Shown in pieces: positions 1 to 6,881 of a DNA stretch of 8,176 bases. How positions within the stretch are numbered: position 1 is the first letter of the stretch; each line of letters starts with the position of its first letter. Made by a program: the position numbers and the translations under genes. The notes below the pieces were generated by a model. The model was not told where the DNA came from. It made no database searches and was given only the letters and a program-made list of their open reading frames with translations. Origin of the DNA: Anaerolineae bacterium (lineage in GTDB: Bacteria; Chloroflexota; Anaerolineae; Promineifilales; Promineifilaceae); the NCBI GenBank assembly GCA_014879345.1, contig JACSSI010000185.1:1-8176 (forward strand), in the 5' to 3' direction.

Positions 1-475
1 TTGAGATTATCCTTTTAAGTTTTCTAAAATATGCCACTAAAGCCTTATTTATGCCAGGATGTACTAGGTTTCAAATTGAGTGATGAGCGTGGCTTAAACT
101 GTGTAATTGTTGAGTTTTCACTGACGTGGTATAGGTTCATTCCATGATTTTAGGAGGTGAATTTATTTTAGCGAATTTATCAGTCCTATGTCTTTTGTCC
201 TATTTCCCTCATTGTAACACCTCATTATAGTTGCTGGATGCTTTGAAATAATGCAAAAAATAAGCCGCTGTATCCTCCTCCTCCAGCTATTTAGTTAGCA
301 CAAATCCCACCTACTATCGACATCTCTTGACCGGATTTCCTGGCATCAGCCCTAACGCGGCTTATATTCTTTCCGTTACACAGTTTCTTGAAAGCCATTG
401 CTGCCTGCATCGTTAATTTACTTTGTGGAGCCTGTCGTGAACGATGCTCCTCAGACGTCTATGAAAGGGATGATG
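1..475. other. AT-rich non-coding leader region
   Basis: No convincing gene is visible here on either strand; open frames are short and lack start-site support. The stretch is AT-rich and contains a near-perfect Shine-Dalgarno sequence at 152-160 with no usable start codon behind it. It also has a direct repeat GAATTTAT (159-166 and 173-180), a run of CCT triplets near 273-284, and a 9-bp inverted repeat ATAAGCCGC (260-268)/GCGGCTTAT (357-365) separated by 88 bases. A weak promoter candidate lies at 340-368. I see no tRNA cloverleaf and no riboswitch I recognise. It may be the leader of the downstream operon plus an intergenic spacer; the preceding gene lies outside the window. Confidence 0.6.
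340..368 (+). promoter_or_regulatory. Weak sigma70-like promoter candidate for the pseudo-ATPase/MscS operon
   Basis: CTGGCA at 340-345 (4 of 6 to TTGACA) is followed after 17 bases by TATATT at 363-368 (5 of 6 to TATAAT). Transcription would begin near 375 and leave a leader of about 100 bases before the preferred ATG. The -10 box overlaps one arm of the 9-bp inverted repeat (357-365). The match is modest and AT-rich DNA gives such hits by chance. Confidence 0.3.
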
Positions 476-1726
476 ATGACCATTTATAAACCGCTCTGGG
501 AATATATCAACCTCCATGATTATGCGATTCCATCGCCACCTGTTGGCACTATCCTGGAAAATAATCTTAAATCAGCATGGAGGCATCTTAGCCCATATTC
601 TGTAAAAATGCGTATTCAACAGTATCGGATGAGAACGATTCCGGCTTATCTTTTGAACCGGGCAGCAAAAACGCCTGATTTAAATTCGGCAACAACTGCG
701 TTGGCTGAGAATTTGAATCAAAAATGGGCTGAGAAAAAAGAAGAAAGTCAATTTATTCAAGTTGTTGTGGGGCCGCCAGGCAGCCAGGTGGATAAAGTTG
801 TCAGCAATCTGGCACGCCAAAATAGGTGGCAAATTCTTGGCATACCGTCGGCAAACGAGATTTTGTCTGGTGGTAAATCCTGGCTTAAAAATGTGAGCCT
901 GGACGAAGCAACACCTCTTGTTATTCCACGTCTGGAAAAATGTTTTCTGCGTCATCAAGATGGCCTTGCTTTAGTTGACAGCCTGTTAGACAAGCTGCAA
1001 GCATCTCACCGACATTTTCTCATTGCCTGCGACAGTTGGGCATGGGCGTATCTGGAAAAGACGCTGCACATTGATGCCATGTTGGCTGAACCTTTGACGT
1101 TGGCACCGTTAGATTGTAATAAACTGCAATTCTGGCTGCCTACGCTGGCTCAAACGAGTAAGGGTCAATTTGTTTTCCGTGATTCTAATAACGGCCAACT
1201 TATCTTTCCAGTGATGACGAATTATAAAGATCAACTGGTGTTTAATGCACAGCCTGGTCAGATGGAGATGTATGCAGATTGGGTGGATGGTGGCGGCTTT
1301 CTCAAGCAGCTAACTGCTTATTGCAGAGGGATTCCCCAGCTTATTTGGCTTATTTGGCGGGAATGTCTTCAGGTTCAGTCAAATATCAAACTGGATGTAT
1401 CTCAACAATTTATGAATACAGAAGATTGGTTTACGGTTTGGGTTAAGCCGTTGTCTCAGATTTCTTTGCCAACGGTACCGCCACTTACTGATAATTTGGA
1501 ACCGATGGTGCTGCATACCTTGTTGTTGCATAAGGGGGCTTCAATCCATTTGCTGGATTTTCTTTTGCCATTTTCTAACAATGAGATTCGTCATGCTATT
1601 GCTAGGTTGACTCGGGCAGGCCTTGTCTATGTTGATGCGAATAAGACCTGTGAGGTGACGTTGTTGGGATATCCGGCGGTGCGTCGTTTTATGCATAATG
1701 AGGGGTATTTGGTGGATGCATTTTAA
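476..1726 (+). CDS. Putative pseudo-ATPase of AAA/STAND type with C-terminal winged helix
   Basis: I do not recognise this 416-residue protein as a named family. Its layout resembles AAA/STAND-type ATPases of the Orc/MalT kind. VVVGPPGSQVDKV (about residues 96-108) sits where a P-loop should be but lacks the Gly-Lys-Ser/Thr end. LALVDSLLDKL (164-174) is Walker-B-like, HFLIACDSWAW (180-190) lies at the sensor-1 position, and RGIPQLIW (284-291) resembles the GxP motif of the lid. The last 75 or so residues look like a winged helix (FSNNEIRHAIARLTRAGLVY). No signal peptide or membrane segment is seen, so it is probably cytoplasmic. ATP hydrolysis is unlikely as written; a sensing or scaffold role is inference. 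The frame is open from TTG 398. ATG 476 is preferred because AAGGG at 465-469 lies 6 bases upstream; ATG 461 is the alternative. The MscS gene follows after 36 bases, suggesting an operon. The gene is more AT-rich than those to its right. Confidence 0.75.
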   Translation: MTIYKPLWEYINLHDYAIPSPPVGTILENNLKSAWRHLSPYSVKMRIQQYRMRTIPAYLLNRAAKTPDLNSATTALAENLNQKWAEKKEESQFIQVVVGPPGSQVDKVVSNLARQNRWQILGIPSANEILSGGKSWLKNVSLDEATPLVIPRLEKCFLRHQDGLALVDSLLDKLQASHRHFLIACDSWAWAYLEKTLHIDAMLAEPLTLAPLDCNKLQFWLPTLAQTSKGQFVFRDSNNGQLIFPVMTNYKDQLVFNAQPGQMEMYADWVDGGGFLKQLTAYCRGIPQLIWLIWRECLQVQSNIKLDVSQQFMNTEDWFTVWVKPLSQISLPTVPPLTDNLEPMVLHTLLLHKGASIHLLDFLLPFSNNEIRHAIARLTRAGLVYVDANKTCEVTLLGYPAVRRFMHNEGYLVDAF

Positions 1727-1752
1727 AAGCAGGAATAAAGAGTAACTTTTCT

Positions 1753-1757
1753 GGAGG
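1753..1757 (+). promoter_or_regulatory. Ribosome binding site of the MscS gene
   Basis: GGAGG is followed by T and lies 5 bases before ATG 1763. It fixes the start of the channel gene and, being the best-placed site in the window, suggests efficient translation of the second gene of the pair. Confidence 0.75.
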
Positions 1758-1762
1758 TTAAA

Positions 1763-2566
1763 ATGACAGAACAGACTGGTTTTCTTAAGGAATTGACGCA
1801 AATTAATTTTGTGAGGATTGTGTTGATTTTGCTGGCGGTATGGCTGCTGCTTAAGTTGGTTAAATGGATTATTCCCTGGTTGGCGGAGCAATCGCCCAGC
1901 CGTTTCAGACTACATTTGTTGCCGTTGATGCCGATTTTGCAGTTAATTATCATTTTCACGGCCGTTTTCACGATTGTGCCCTTGGTGATTGATCCGTCGC
2001 CGGAAAATCTGCTGGCGGCTTCCGGGGTGATCGCGATTTCTTTAGGCTTTGCTTTTCAAGATTATGCCAGCAGCCTGATTGCGGGCATTGTGACTATTTA
2101 TGAACGGCCCTACCGGATTGGGGATTGGATAAAAATTGACGGTGCTTATGGCGAGGTAACGGCCGTTCAGTTTCGTACGGTTCAAATTGTGACACCTGAT
2201 GACACAGTCGTCCTCATCCCCCATAAAAAGTTGTGGGACTCGTTGATTTTTAATGACAATAATGGCAGCCGTGAACATTTATGCGTGGCTGATTTCTACC
2301 TCCATCCGGCTCACGACGCCGAATCGGTGCGCCAGGAACTGCGTAAAGTGGCGCTTACGAGTCCATTTTTGCAAATTAACCGTTCCATCACCGTAATTGT
2401 GCATGAAAAACCGTGGGGAACGCATTACCGTCTGAAAGCTTATCCGATCGATGGCCGAAACCAGTTCAAATTCACGTCTGATCTAACAACACGGGGCAAA
2501 ACAGTTCTGGCAGAATTGGGTGTGCAACCTGTGATTGTGCCGCACACGGCTGGTGTGGAGATGTGA
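1763..2566 (+). CDS. MscS-family small-conductance mechanosensitive ion channel
   Basis: This 267-residue protein should form a membrane channel that opens under tension and releases solutes during hypo-osmotic shock. It shows three hydrophobic segments (about 15-38, 50-76 and 82-112), then the MscS beta and alpha/beta cytoplasmic domains. The hallmark is the pore helix and following loop: AISLGFAFQDYASSLIAGI (91-109), then RPYRIGDWIKI (115-125), and GEVTAVQFRTVQIVTPDDTVVLIPH further on. Aligned by eye to E. coli MscS, the gate leucines 105 and 109 become Ile92 and Phe96, and hinge Gly113 becomes Asp100; Gly121 is kept as Gly108. A GFALQD-like motif is common in relatives, so these changes do not argue against function. 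The length is close to E. coli MscS (286 residues), so this is the minimal three-helix form. A strong ribosome binding site precedes ATG 1763. It is probably cotranscribed with the pseudo-ATPase gene that ends 36 bases upstream. Confidence 0.95.
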   Translation: MTEQTGFLKELTQINFVRIVLILLAVWLLLKLVKWIIPWLAEQSPSRFRLHLLPLMPILQLIIIFTAVFTIVPLVIDPSPENLLAASGVIAISLGFAFQDYASSLIAGIVTIYERPYRIGDWIKIDGAYGEVTAVQFRTVQIVTPDDTVVLIPHKKLWDSLIFNDNNGSREHLCVADFYLHPAHDAESVRQELRKVALTSPFLQINRSITVIVHEKPWGTHYRLKAYPIDGRNQFKFTSDLTTRGKTVLAELGVQPVIVPHTAGVEM

Positions 2567-2622
2567 TTTAAAATTTAGCCAATACCACCCCGGGCAGTAA
2601 CTTTTTTGGGTAATGAATGAGA

Positions 2623-2644
2623 GGGGAAAAACGGCCGTTTCCCC
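2623..2644. repeat. Intergenic near-perfect palindrome around AAACGGCCGTTT
   Basis: The 12-base palindrome AAACGGCCGTTT (2629-2640) is flanked by GGGG on the left (2623-2626) and CCCC on the right (2641-2644). Only two extra A bases on the left break full dyad symmetry. It lies between the MscS and ABC exporter genes, directly upstream of a TTGACA box at 2645. It is not followed by a T run, so a classical terminator is unlikely; an operator or a copy of the genome-wide palindrome family fits better. It is the only non-coding copy of the exact AACGGCCGTT 10-mer in the window. Confidence 0.6.
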
Positions 2645-2673
2645 TTGACACCCCCGTCCAATCAGTTGAGAAT
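2645..2673 (+). promoter_or_regulatory. Sigma70-like promoter candidate for the ABC exporter
   Basis: A perfect -35 box TTGACA (2645-2650) is followed after 17 bases by GAGAAT (2668-2673), which matches TATAAT at 4 of 6 positions, including the second A and last T. Transcription would begin near 2680, about 60 bases before ATG 2743. The palindrome at 2623-2644 ends exactly where the -35 box begins, so a protein bound there could affect this promoter. Confidence 0.45.
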
Positions 2674-2730
2674 ACAAGATTTGTTGCTCGAAAAGCGAGT
2701 TAACCCTTGTCCTATCAAATCGAACAATGT

Positions 2731-2734
2731 GGAG
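2731..2734 (+). promoter_or_regulatory. Ribosome binding site deciding the ABC exporter start
   Basis: GGAG lies 8 bases before ATG 2743. The frame stays open upstream to TTG 2707, but that codon has no purine-rich site at a useful distance, so ATG 2743 is the better start. Confidence 0.6.
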
Positions 2735-2742
2735 TCATCCGA

Positions 2743-4572
2743 ATGATAACCAATACCGCCTCTCCTTCATTAGAAAAAGCCCAACGACGGGCGCATCGTT
2801 TAACCCGACAATATCAGGGAAATGCTCCCTTCAAAACCTTTCTCACCCTCTACAAAGACGATTGGCACAACTTGCTGCTATCCTTCCTCTTTTTCGTTGT
2901 CAAACACAGCCCGGTGTGGATTTTGCCACTGGTGACAGCCAATATCATTGATGCCATCAGCCAGCCAACCGCCAACACCCCATCCATCTTCATGATCAAC
3001 GGGCTGGTGATGCTGGGCGTCTTGTTCGTCCATTTGCCTGCCAGTCATTTTTACATGTTGTACCAAAGCCGGGCCACACGCGGTGTGGAAGCCACACTGC
3101 GTTCGGCCATTGTGCGCCGTTTGCAAGTGCTCTCTATCAGCTATTACAACCAGGTAAGTCGTGGCAAAATTCAGGCCAAAGCACTGCGTGATGTAGAAGT
3201 GATTCAGTCGATGGCGGAGCAGGTGTTTACGGCTATGCCAGCCGCAATTTTGAGCATTGGCATTGCCGTCACCATCACCGCCTTACGGGCGCCGCAGTTT
3301 CTGCTGTTCTTTCTGCTCACCATTCCCATCGTGGTCATGGTCATGCGGCGGCTGAAAAGCCCCCTGGCGGCGCGGAACAATGACTTTCGCAAAGAGATGG
3401 AGCATATGTCTTCCAAAATTCTGGAAATGCTGCAACTGACGCCTGTTACCCGGGCGCACGGCGCCGAAGACGTGGCGGTGGAAAATGTGGAACAGCGCCT
3501 GGATCGGGTATATACGGCCGGGCAGGAATTAGACCTGGTGAACAACATTTTTGGGGCGTCGGCCTGGGTTATCTTCCGCTTTTTTGACGCGGTTTGCCTG
3601 CTGACGGCCGCCTGGTTTGCCTACACCGGTACGATTGATATTAGTGTGGGCGAGGTGGTGTTGCTGACGGGCTATTTCACGGCGATCACGAATTCGGTGA
3701 TGCATATTACGGGCATCATTCCGCAAATCAGCAAGGGGTTCGAGTCGATCAGTTCCATTGGCGAGGTGTTGGAATCGCCTGATCTGGAGTGGAATCAGGG
3801 GAAAGCGGTGGTGGCGAAGGTAAACGGCCGTTTTCAATTCCAGGATGTTGGCTTTACCTACACCGGCAAACAGCACTCACTGGCGCACATCGACCTGGAT
3901 GTTGCGCCCGGTGAAACCATCGCTTTTGTCGGCCCGTCGGGGGCGGGAAAATCGACGCTGCTGAATTTGGTCATCGGCTTCATTCGCCCTACCAGCGGGC
4001 AGATTTTGCTGGATGGCAAAGACATGAATACGCTCGACCTGCGCACCTACCGTCGCTTCATCTCTGTCGTGCCGCAAGAGACGGTGCTGCTGGCAGGCAC
4101 AGTGCGCGAGAATGTGTTGTATGGTCTGTCCAGCAACGCCGAACCATTGTCTGATACCATCTTGGTAGAGGCGCTCAAAGCAGCCAACGCCTGGGAGTTT
4201 GTACAGGCGCTGCCGCGTGGTCTGGATACGATGCTGGGCGACAATGGCGCACGGCTATCGGGCGGGCAGCGGCAGCGGCTGGCAATTGCGCGGGCGCTGG
4301 TACGCCAGCCCAGGGTGCTGATCTTGGACGAGGCCACTTCGGCGCTGGACACGGAATCGGAACGACTAATTCAGGAAGCGCTCGACCGGCTCATGCAAAA
4401 CCGCACGACGTTTGTGGTGGCTCATCGCCTCTCTACCATTCGCAGTGCAGACCGGATTGTGGTATTGGAAAACGGCCGTTTAGTGGAAATTGGCTCCCAT
4501 GAAGCATTGCTGGCACAGGATGGTCTGTATGCCCGCATGAATGTGGTGGCGGGAGATAGTTTAGGGGATTGA
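2743..4572 (+). CDS. ABC exporter half-transporter, membrane and ATPase domains fused
   Basis: This 609-residue protein is a type IV (ABCB/MsbA-like) exporter half-molecule that should work as a homodimer in the cytoplasmic membrane. Six hydrophobic segments lie near residues 44-68, 84-106, 160-181, 184-203, 268-294 and 302-328. The nucleotide-binding domain (about 362-600) has every expected element: A-loop Tyr373, Walker A GPSGAGKST (397-405), Q-loop Gln445, signature LSGGQ (505-509), Walker B VLILDE (525-530) with the catalytic Glu, D-loop SALD (533-536) and switch His561. It should therefore be an active ATPase. The substrate cannot be told from sequence; lipids, peptides and drugs are all carried by this family. 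ATG 2743 is chosen over TTG 2707 for its GGAG site. The gene stands alone: no second ABC half gene or substrate biosynthesis gene is adjacent. It carries two exact AACGGCCGTT motifs (3823, 4471), both read as Asn-Gly-Arg. Confidence 0.95.
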   Translation: MITNTASPSLEKAQRRAHRLTRQYQGNAPFKTFLTLYKDDWHNLLLSFLFFVVKHSPVWILPLVTANIIDAISQPTANTPSIFMINGLVMLGVLFVHLPASHFYMLYQSRATRGVEATLRSAIVRRLQVLSISYYNQVSRGKIQAKALRDVEVIQSMAEQVFTAMPAAILSIGIAVTITALRAPQFLLFFLLTIPIVVMVMRRLKSPLAARNNDFRKEMEHMSSKILEMLQLTPVTRAHGAEDVAVENVEQRLDRVYTAGQELDLVNNIFGASAWVIFRFFDAVCLLTAAWFAYTGTIDISVGEVVLLTGYFTAITNSVMHITGIIPQISKGFESISSIGEVLESPDLEWNQGKAVVAKVNGRFQFQDVGFTYTGKQHSLAHIDLDVAPGETIAFVGPSGAGKSTLLNLVIGFIRPTSGQILLDGKDMNTLDLRTYRRFISVVPQETVLLAGTVRENVLYGLSSNAEPLSDTILVEALKAANAWEFVQALPRGLDTMLGDNGARLSGGQRQRLAIARALVRQPRVLILDEATSALDTESERLIQEALDRLMQNRTTFVVAHRLSTIRSADRIVVLENGRLVEIGSHEALLAQDGLYARMNVVAGDSLGD

Positions 4573-4619
4573 GAGATTGGCGGATCAACGAATACTCTAA
4601 TCTCCATCTTCAATCTCTC
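4571..4619. terminator. Possible bidirectional terminator between convergent genes
   Basis: GAGAGATTG (4571-4579) and CAATCTCTC (4611-4619) are perfect 9-base inverted arms separated by 31 bases. The left arm begins on the last two bases of the ABC stop codon, and the minus-strand lipoprotein ends at 4660. The position suits a shared terminator. The loop is long, the stem is only moderately GC-rich and neither side has a clear T run, so the call is weak. Confidence 0.3.
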
Positions 4620-4659
4620 TGGGTGCTGAGGCTGTGTGTGTGCAGGTAATTAGGAACGT

Positions 4660-6669
4660 CTAGTTGCTCCATCGCGCCTCATGCAGCCGATCTATCTTCG
4701 GCACAAGTTCGGCCGTTACAAAATCAGCGTCCACAATTGAAGCATAGTACAGGGTGTTATAAAGCGTGTCTTCCACGGTATAAAGGAAAGCGCTATCCGT
4801 GAGCCAGCCGGAAAACTTGCCCGGCAGCCGTTTTTCCAGCCGACTCTCTGTACCAAAGTCGTAGACGCCAATCTCAAACTGGTCAGGTCGATCTCCTTGC
4901 CAAAAGCTGATACGCTCTCCGGTTGGGTTCCAGCCTGTAAAGCCAGTGACGCCAGATAATGGATCCCAGCCGACAAAACCGGCCGTGTCTTCAAAAAGCA
5001 GGGTCTCTGCCCCATTCTCTAAATCCAAAATCATTTGTTTGGTGGGGATGATACCGAAAGGGGCGACGGCCGGATCAGCGGGAACGGAGTAGGCCAGCTT
5101 ATCGGCGGCAAAGGGAACGGCCGTACTCGGTTCGCGCACCAGCATTCTGTTGAAAGAGGCTACCGTCTCCACCTCTCCGCTCTCGGGATATAGACGATAA
5201 ACAATAGTTGGTTCATCCACATCCTCCATCCACCAATCGGGCGGGTGGATCACGGTAACAAGGTGCGTGGAATCTGCTGCCCAGGATAGCACGGGATAGA
5301 ACGGGGCCTGGGTATAGGTGGCAATAGGCTCAAAGGTCAGCAGCACCTTACTTTCTCCGGAAACAAGATCATAAACCGTGATCGCTTCCGTGCCGGCAAT
5401 CGCTATTTTGCTGCTGTCGGGTGACACAACGGGATAACCAGGGTTTGTTAACTCGATGGCGGTGCTGGTAGAGGTATCACAGTCTACCAGTACAGTGCCG
5501 TAAGGAGTTGTGGCTTGTTCCACGGTAGCCACGATTTGGTTGTTATTAACCGCTGTCAGCCAGAAAAGGAATTCAGGCCAATCATTATCATCAGGAATGG
5601 TAGCTAATATCTCGGGGGGCAGCGGTATTTGGTGCGCCGCCTGTGTGTTCATGTCCATGCACCATACTTCATGTCCGCGCACGTAAACAATGGTATCGGA
5701 AGCGCCGACAAAGACCGCAGAAAAGACGCCCTCTGTATCTGGCAAGACCGTCAACTCGCCATCCTGCCACAGCGCCAGGCTGTCCTTGCTTGTGGTGAGT
5801 AGCAGTTGTAAATTCTGGCCCTCACCGTCAGCCGTAGCTGTTAAGTGTGTTGTTGATGTAAAAGAATTGACGATGCGCAGCAAAACCTGTTCCAGTGCCG
5901 CATATTCTTCGCGGGTTGTCTGGTCATCAAAACCGCCGCCCATGGCCATGCCTGTGCCATCTTCCAGGCGCCACATCAGGAATTCACCGTGCCACACGCC
6001 GTCATCGGTTTCCAGGGTGGAAAAGCCTTCCGCCAGATAGGGCATATCATTGACCATGACCGTTTTGGAGATAGGTTCCATGTCGTAGCCAATGCCCGTG
6101 CCGGGACAGACATCGGCATACTTGCCCCCATTCTCAAACGGTGCCACCACACTGACAAAACCAGTGTCGTAGGTAATGAGCAGACAAATATCCTGGGGAT
6201 AGGTCTCTTGTAACTGCTTCATATATTCTTCAAAGGTTAAATCGGCGGGCTGCTCATCAGTGGCAAAACCAGAGACGCCTTGCGTGTGTAGCTTCGCTTC
6301 TGGTGGATAAGCGATAGTGTAACTGTAGTAGGCGCTGTCGTAGATAAACCAGTCATCGGCGGTGGTGGCGATTGTGGGCTGCGGTGTTTCGGTGGCGGCG
6401 ATGGTCGGCTTGGCGGTAGGCGAGGGCAGGCCGTCAGCCACATCTACAGCAGACTGATTGCTGCGTGTTGGCTTTGCGGGGGCGGTTGTATTTGTCGGTG
6501 CTGGCGCTTCTGTGGCGGCTGCTTCCGTATTAGTTTCTTCAACCAATGCGGCAACGACGGGGGTGTTGGTGAGTTCAGCAGCGGGAAATGTGGCAGCCTG
6601 GGTACAACTGGTCAAACAAAACAGGACGACAATCAGGGTGAAAAAACGTGATTTTATGGAGTGTGTCAT
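4660..6669 (-). CDS. Surface lipoprotein with Thr/Pro-rich stalk, PsbP-like domain and beta-propeller-like region
   Basis: This 669-residue protein starts with a lipoprotein signal peptide: basic start THSIKSR, hydrophobic core FFTLIVVLF, and lipobox LTSC with lipidated Cys22. A low-complexity Thr/Pro/Ala stalk (about 23-104) should hold the rest away from the membrane. Residues 106-271 (DDWFIYDSAYYSYTIAYPP and onward) resemble the PsbP-like domains of other bacterial lipoproteins, with Cys162 and Cys188 perhaps forming a disulphide. Residues 280-665 contain blades like those of TolB/PD40 propellers, for example YPVVSPDSSKIAIAG, LSWAADSTHLVTV and GWNPTGERISFW. No catalytic motif is visible; binding or signalling outside the cell is a guess. 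The ORF is open from ATG 6684, but ATG 6669 has GAAGG five to six bases upstream and gives a better signal peptide. It converges on the ABC exporter and diverges from the GH3 gene. Confidence 0.8.
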   Translation of the reverse strand: MTHSIKSRFFTLIVVLFCLTSCTQAATFPAAELTNTPVVAALVEETNTEAAATEAPAPTNTTAPAKPTRSNQSAVDVADGLPSPTAKPTIAATETPQPTIATTADDWFIYDSAYYSYTIAYPPEAKLHTQGVSGFATDEQPADLTFEEYMKQLQETYPQDICLLITYDTGFVSVVAPFENGGKYADVCPGTGIGYDMEPISKTVMVNDMPYLAEGFSTLETDDGVWHGEFLMWRLEDGTGMAMGGGFDDQTTREEYAALEQVLLRIVNSFTSTTHLTATADGEGQNLQLLLTTSKDSLALWQDGELTVLPDTEGVFSAVFVGASDTIVYVRGHEVWCMDMNTQAAHQIPLPPEILATIPDDNDWPEFLFWLTAVNNNQIVATVEQATTPYGTVLVDCDTSTSTAIELTNPGYPVVSPDSSKIAIAGTEAITVYDLVSGESKVLLTFEPIATYTQAPFYPVLSWAADSTHLVTVIHPPDWWMEDVDEPTIVYRLYPESGEVETVASFNRMLVREPSTAVPFAADKLAYSVPADPAVAPFGIIPTKQMILDLENGAETLLFEDTAGFVGWDPLSGVTGFTGWNPTGERISFWQGDRPDQFEIGVYDFGTESRLEKRLPGKFSGWLTDSAFLYTVEDTLYNTLYYASIVDADFVTAELVPKIDRLHEARWSN

Positions 6670-6722
6670 ATCAACCTTCAGCATTCAAGTCTAGCGGCTA
6701 AGAAGTAAGAGAAGCAACTCAT

Positions 6723-6755
6723 ATTATAACAATGGATGGGGTACAATCGTGTCAA
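6723..6755 (-). promoter_or_regulatory. Promoter candidate for the lipoprotein gene, with a 21-base spacer
   Basis: Read on the minus strand, TTGACA (6755-6750) and TATAAT (6728-6723) both match consensus exactly, but the spacer is 21 bases instead of about 17. The -10 box lies about 54 bases upstream of ATG 6669, a normal distance. The long spacer suggests a weak promoter or one needing an activator that realigns the boxes; chance pairing of an isolated -10 box with a TTGACA is also possible. Confidence 0.45.
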
Positions 6756-6757
6756 GG

Positions 6758-6788
6758 TTTGCCAATTAGAGGCAATTTGTATGGCAAA
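6758..6788. promoter_or_regulatory. Possible operator: inverted TTTGCCA/TGGCAAA with a central GGCAA
   Basis: TTTGCCA (6758-6764) and TGGCAAA (6782-6788) are perfect 7-base inverted arms 17 bases apart. A third GGCAA half-site at 6771-6775 forms its own 5-base inverted repeat with TTGCC at 6759-6763. The cluster sits in the divergent region between the lipoprotein and GH3 genes, just upstream of the lipoprotein -35 box. A dimeric or tetrameric regulator controlling one or both genes is inference. Confidence 0.3.
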
Positions 6789-6826
6789 AAGAGGCATCAT
6801 TATCGAGGTTTTGAAAGAACAGGAAG

Positions 6827-6851
6827 GGGGTAGGCCAATCCCCACTATAAC
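6827..6851 (+). promoter_or_regulatory. Candidate -10 box and GGGG/CCCC dyad upstream of the GH3 gene
   Basis: TATAAC (6846-6851) matches TATAAT at 5 of 6 positions and lies about 30 bases before ATG 6882. No good -35 box is found 16-18 bases upstream; TTGAAA at 6811 is 29 bases away. Just upstream of the -10 box, a GGGG run and CCCC (6840-6843) flank TAGGCCAAT as a short dyad where the -35 should be. This pattern would suit activator-dependent or repressed sugar-responsive control. Confidence 0.3.
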
Positions 6852-6881
6852 GATCCCAGTTACACAGGAGAAAACACCAAC

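Noticed and set aside
260..365. 9-bp inverted repeat ATAAGCCGC/GCGGCTTAT in the left non-coding region
   Set aside because: The arms are 88 bases apart and do not extend; a match of this length is expected fairly often by chance in 400 bases, so no structured RNA is called.
2567..2622. Possible terminator after the MscS gene (CCCCGGG followed by a T run at 2602-2607)
   Set aside because: The only dyad before the T run is the six-base CCCGGG with no loop, so no stable hairpin can be drawn.
3204..4613. Several minus-strand open frames within the ABC exporter gene
   Set aside because: All lie inside a gene with complete ABC motifs on the plus strand and show no family features of their own.
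5690..6213. Plus-strand open frames opposite the lipoprotein gene
   Set aside because: They are shadows of the long minus-strand gene, lack ribosome binding sites and give Ser/Arg-rich sequences of no recognisable kind.
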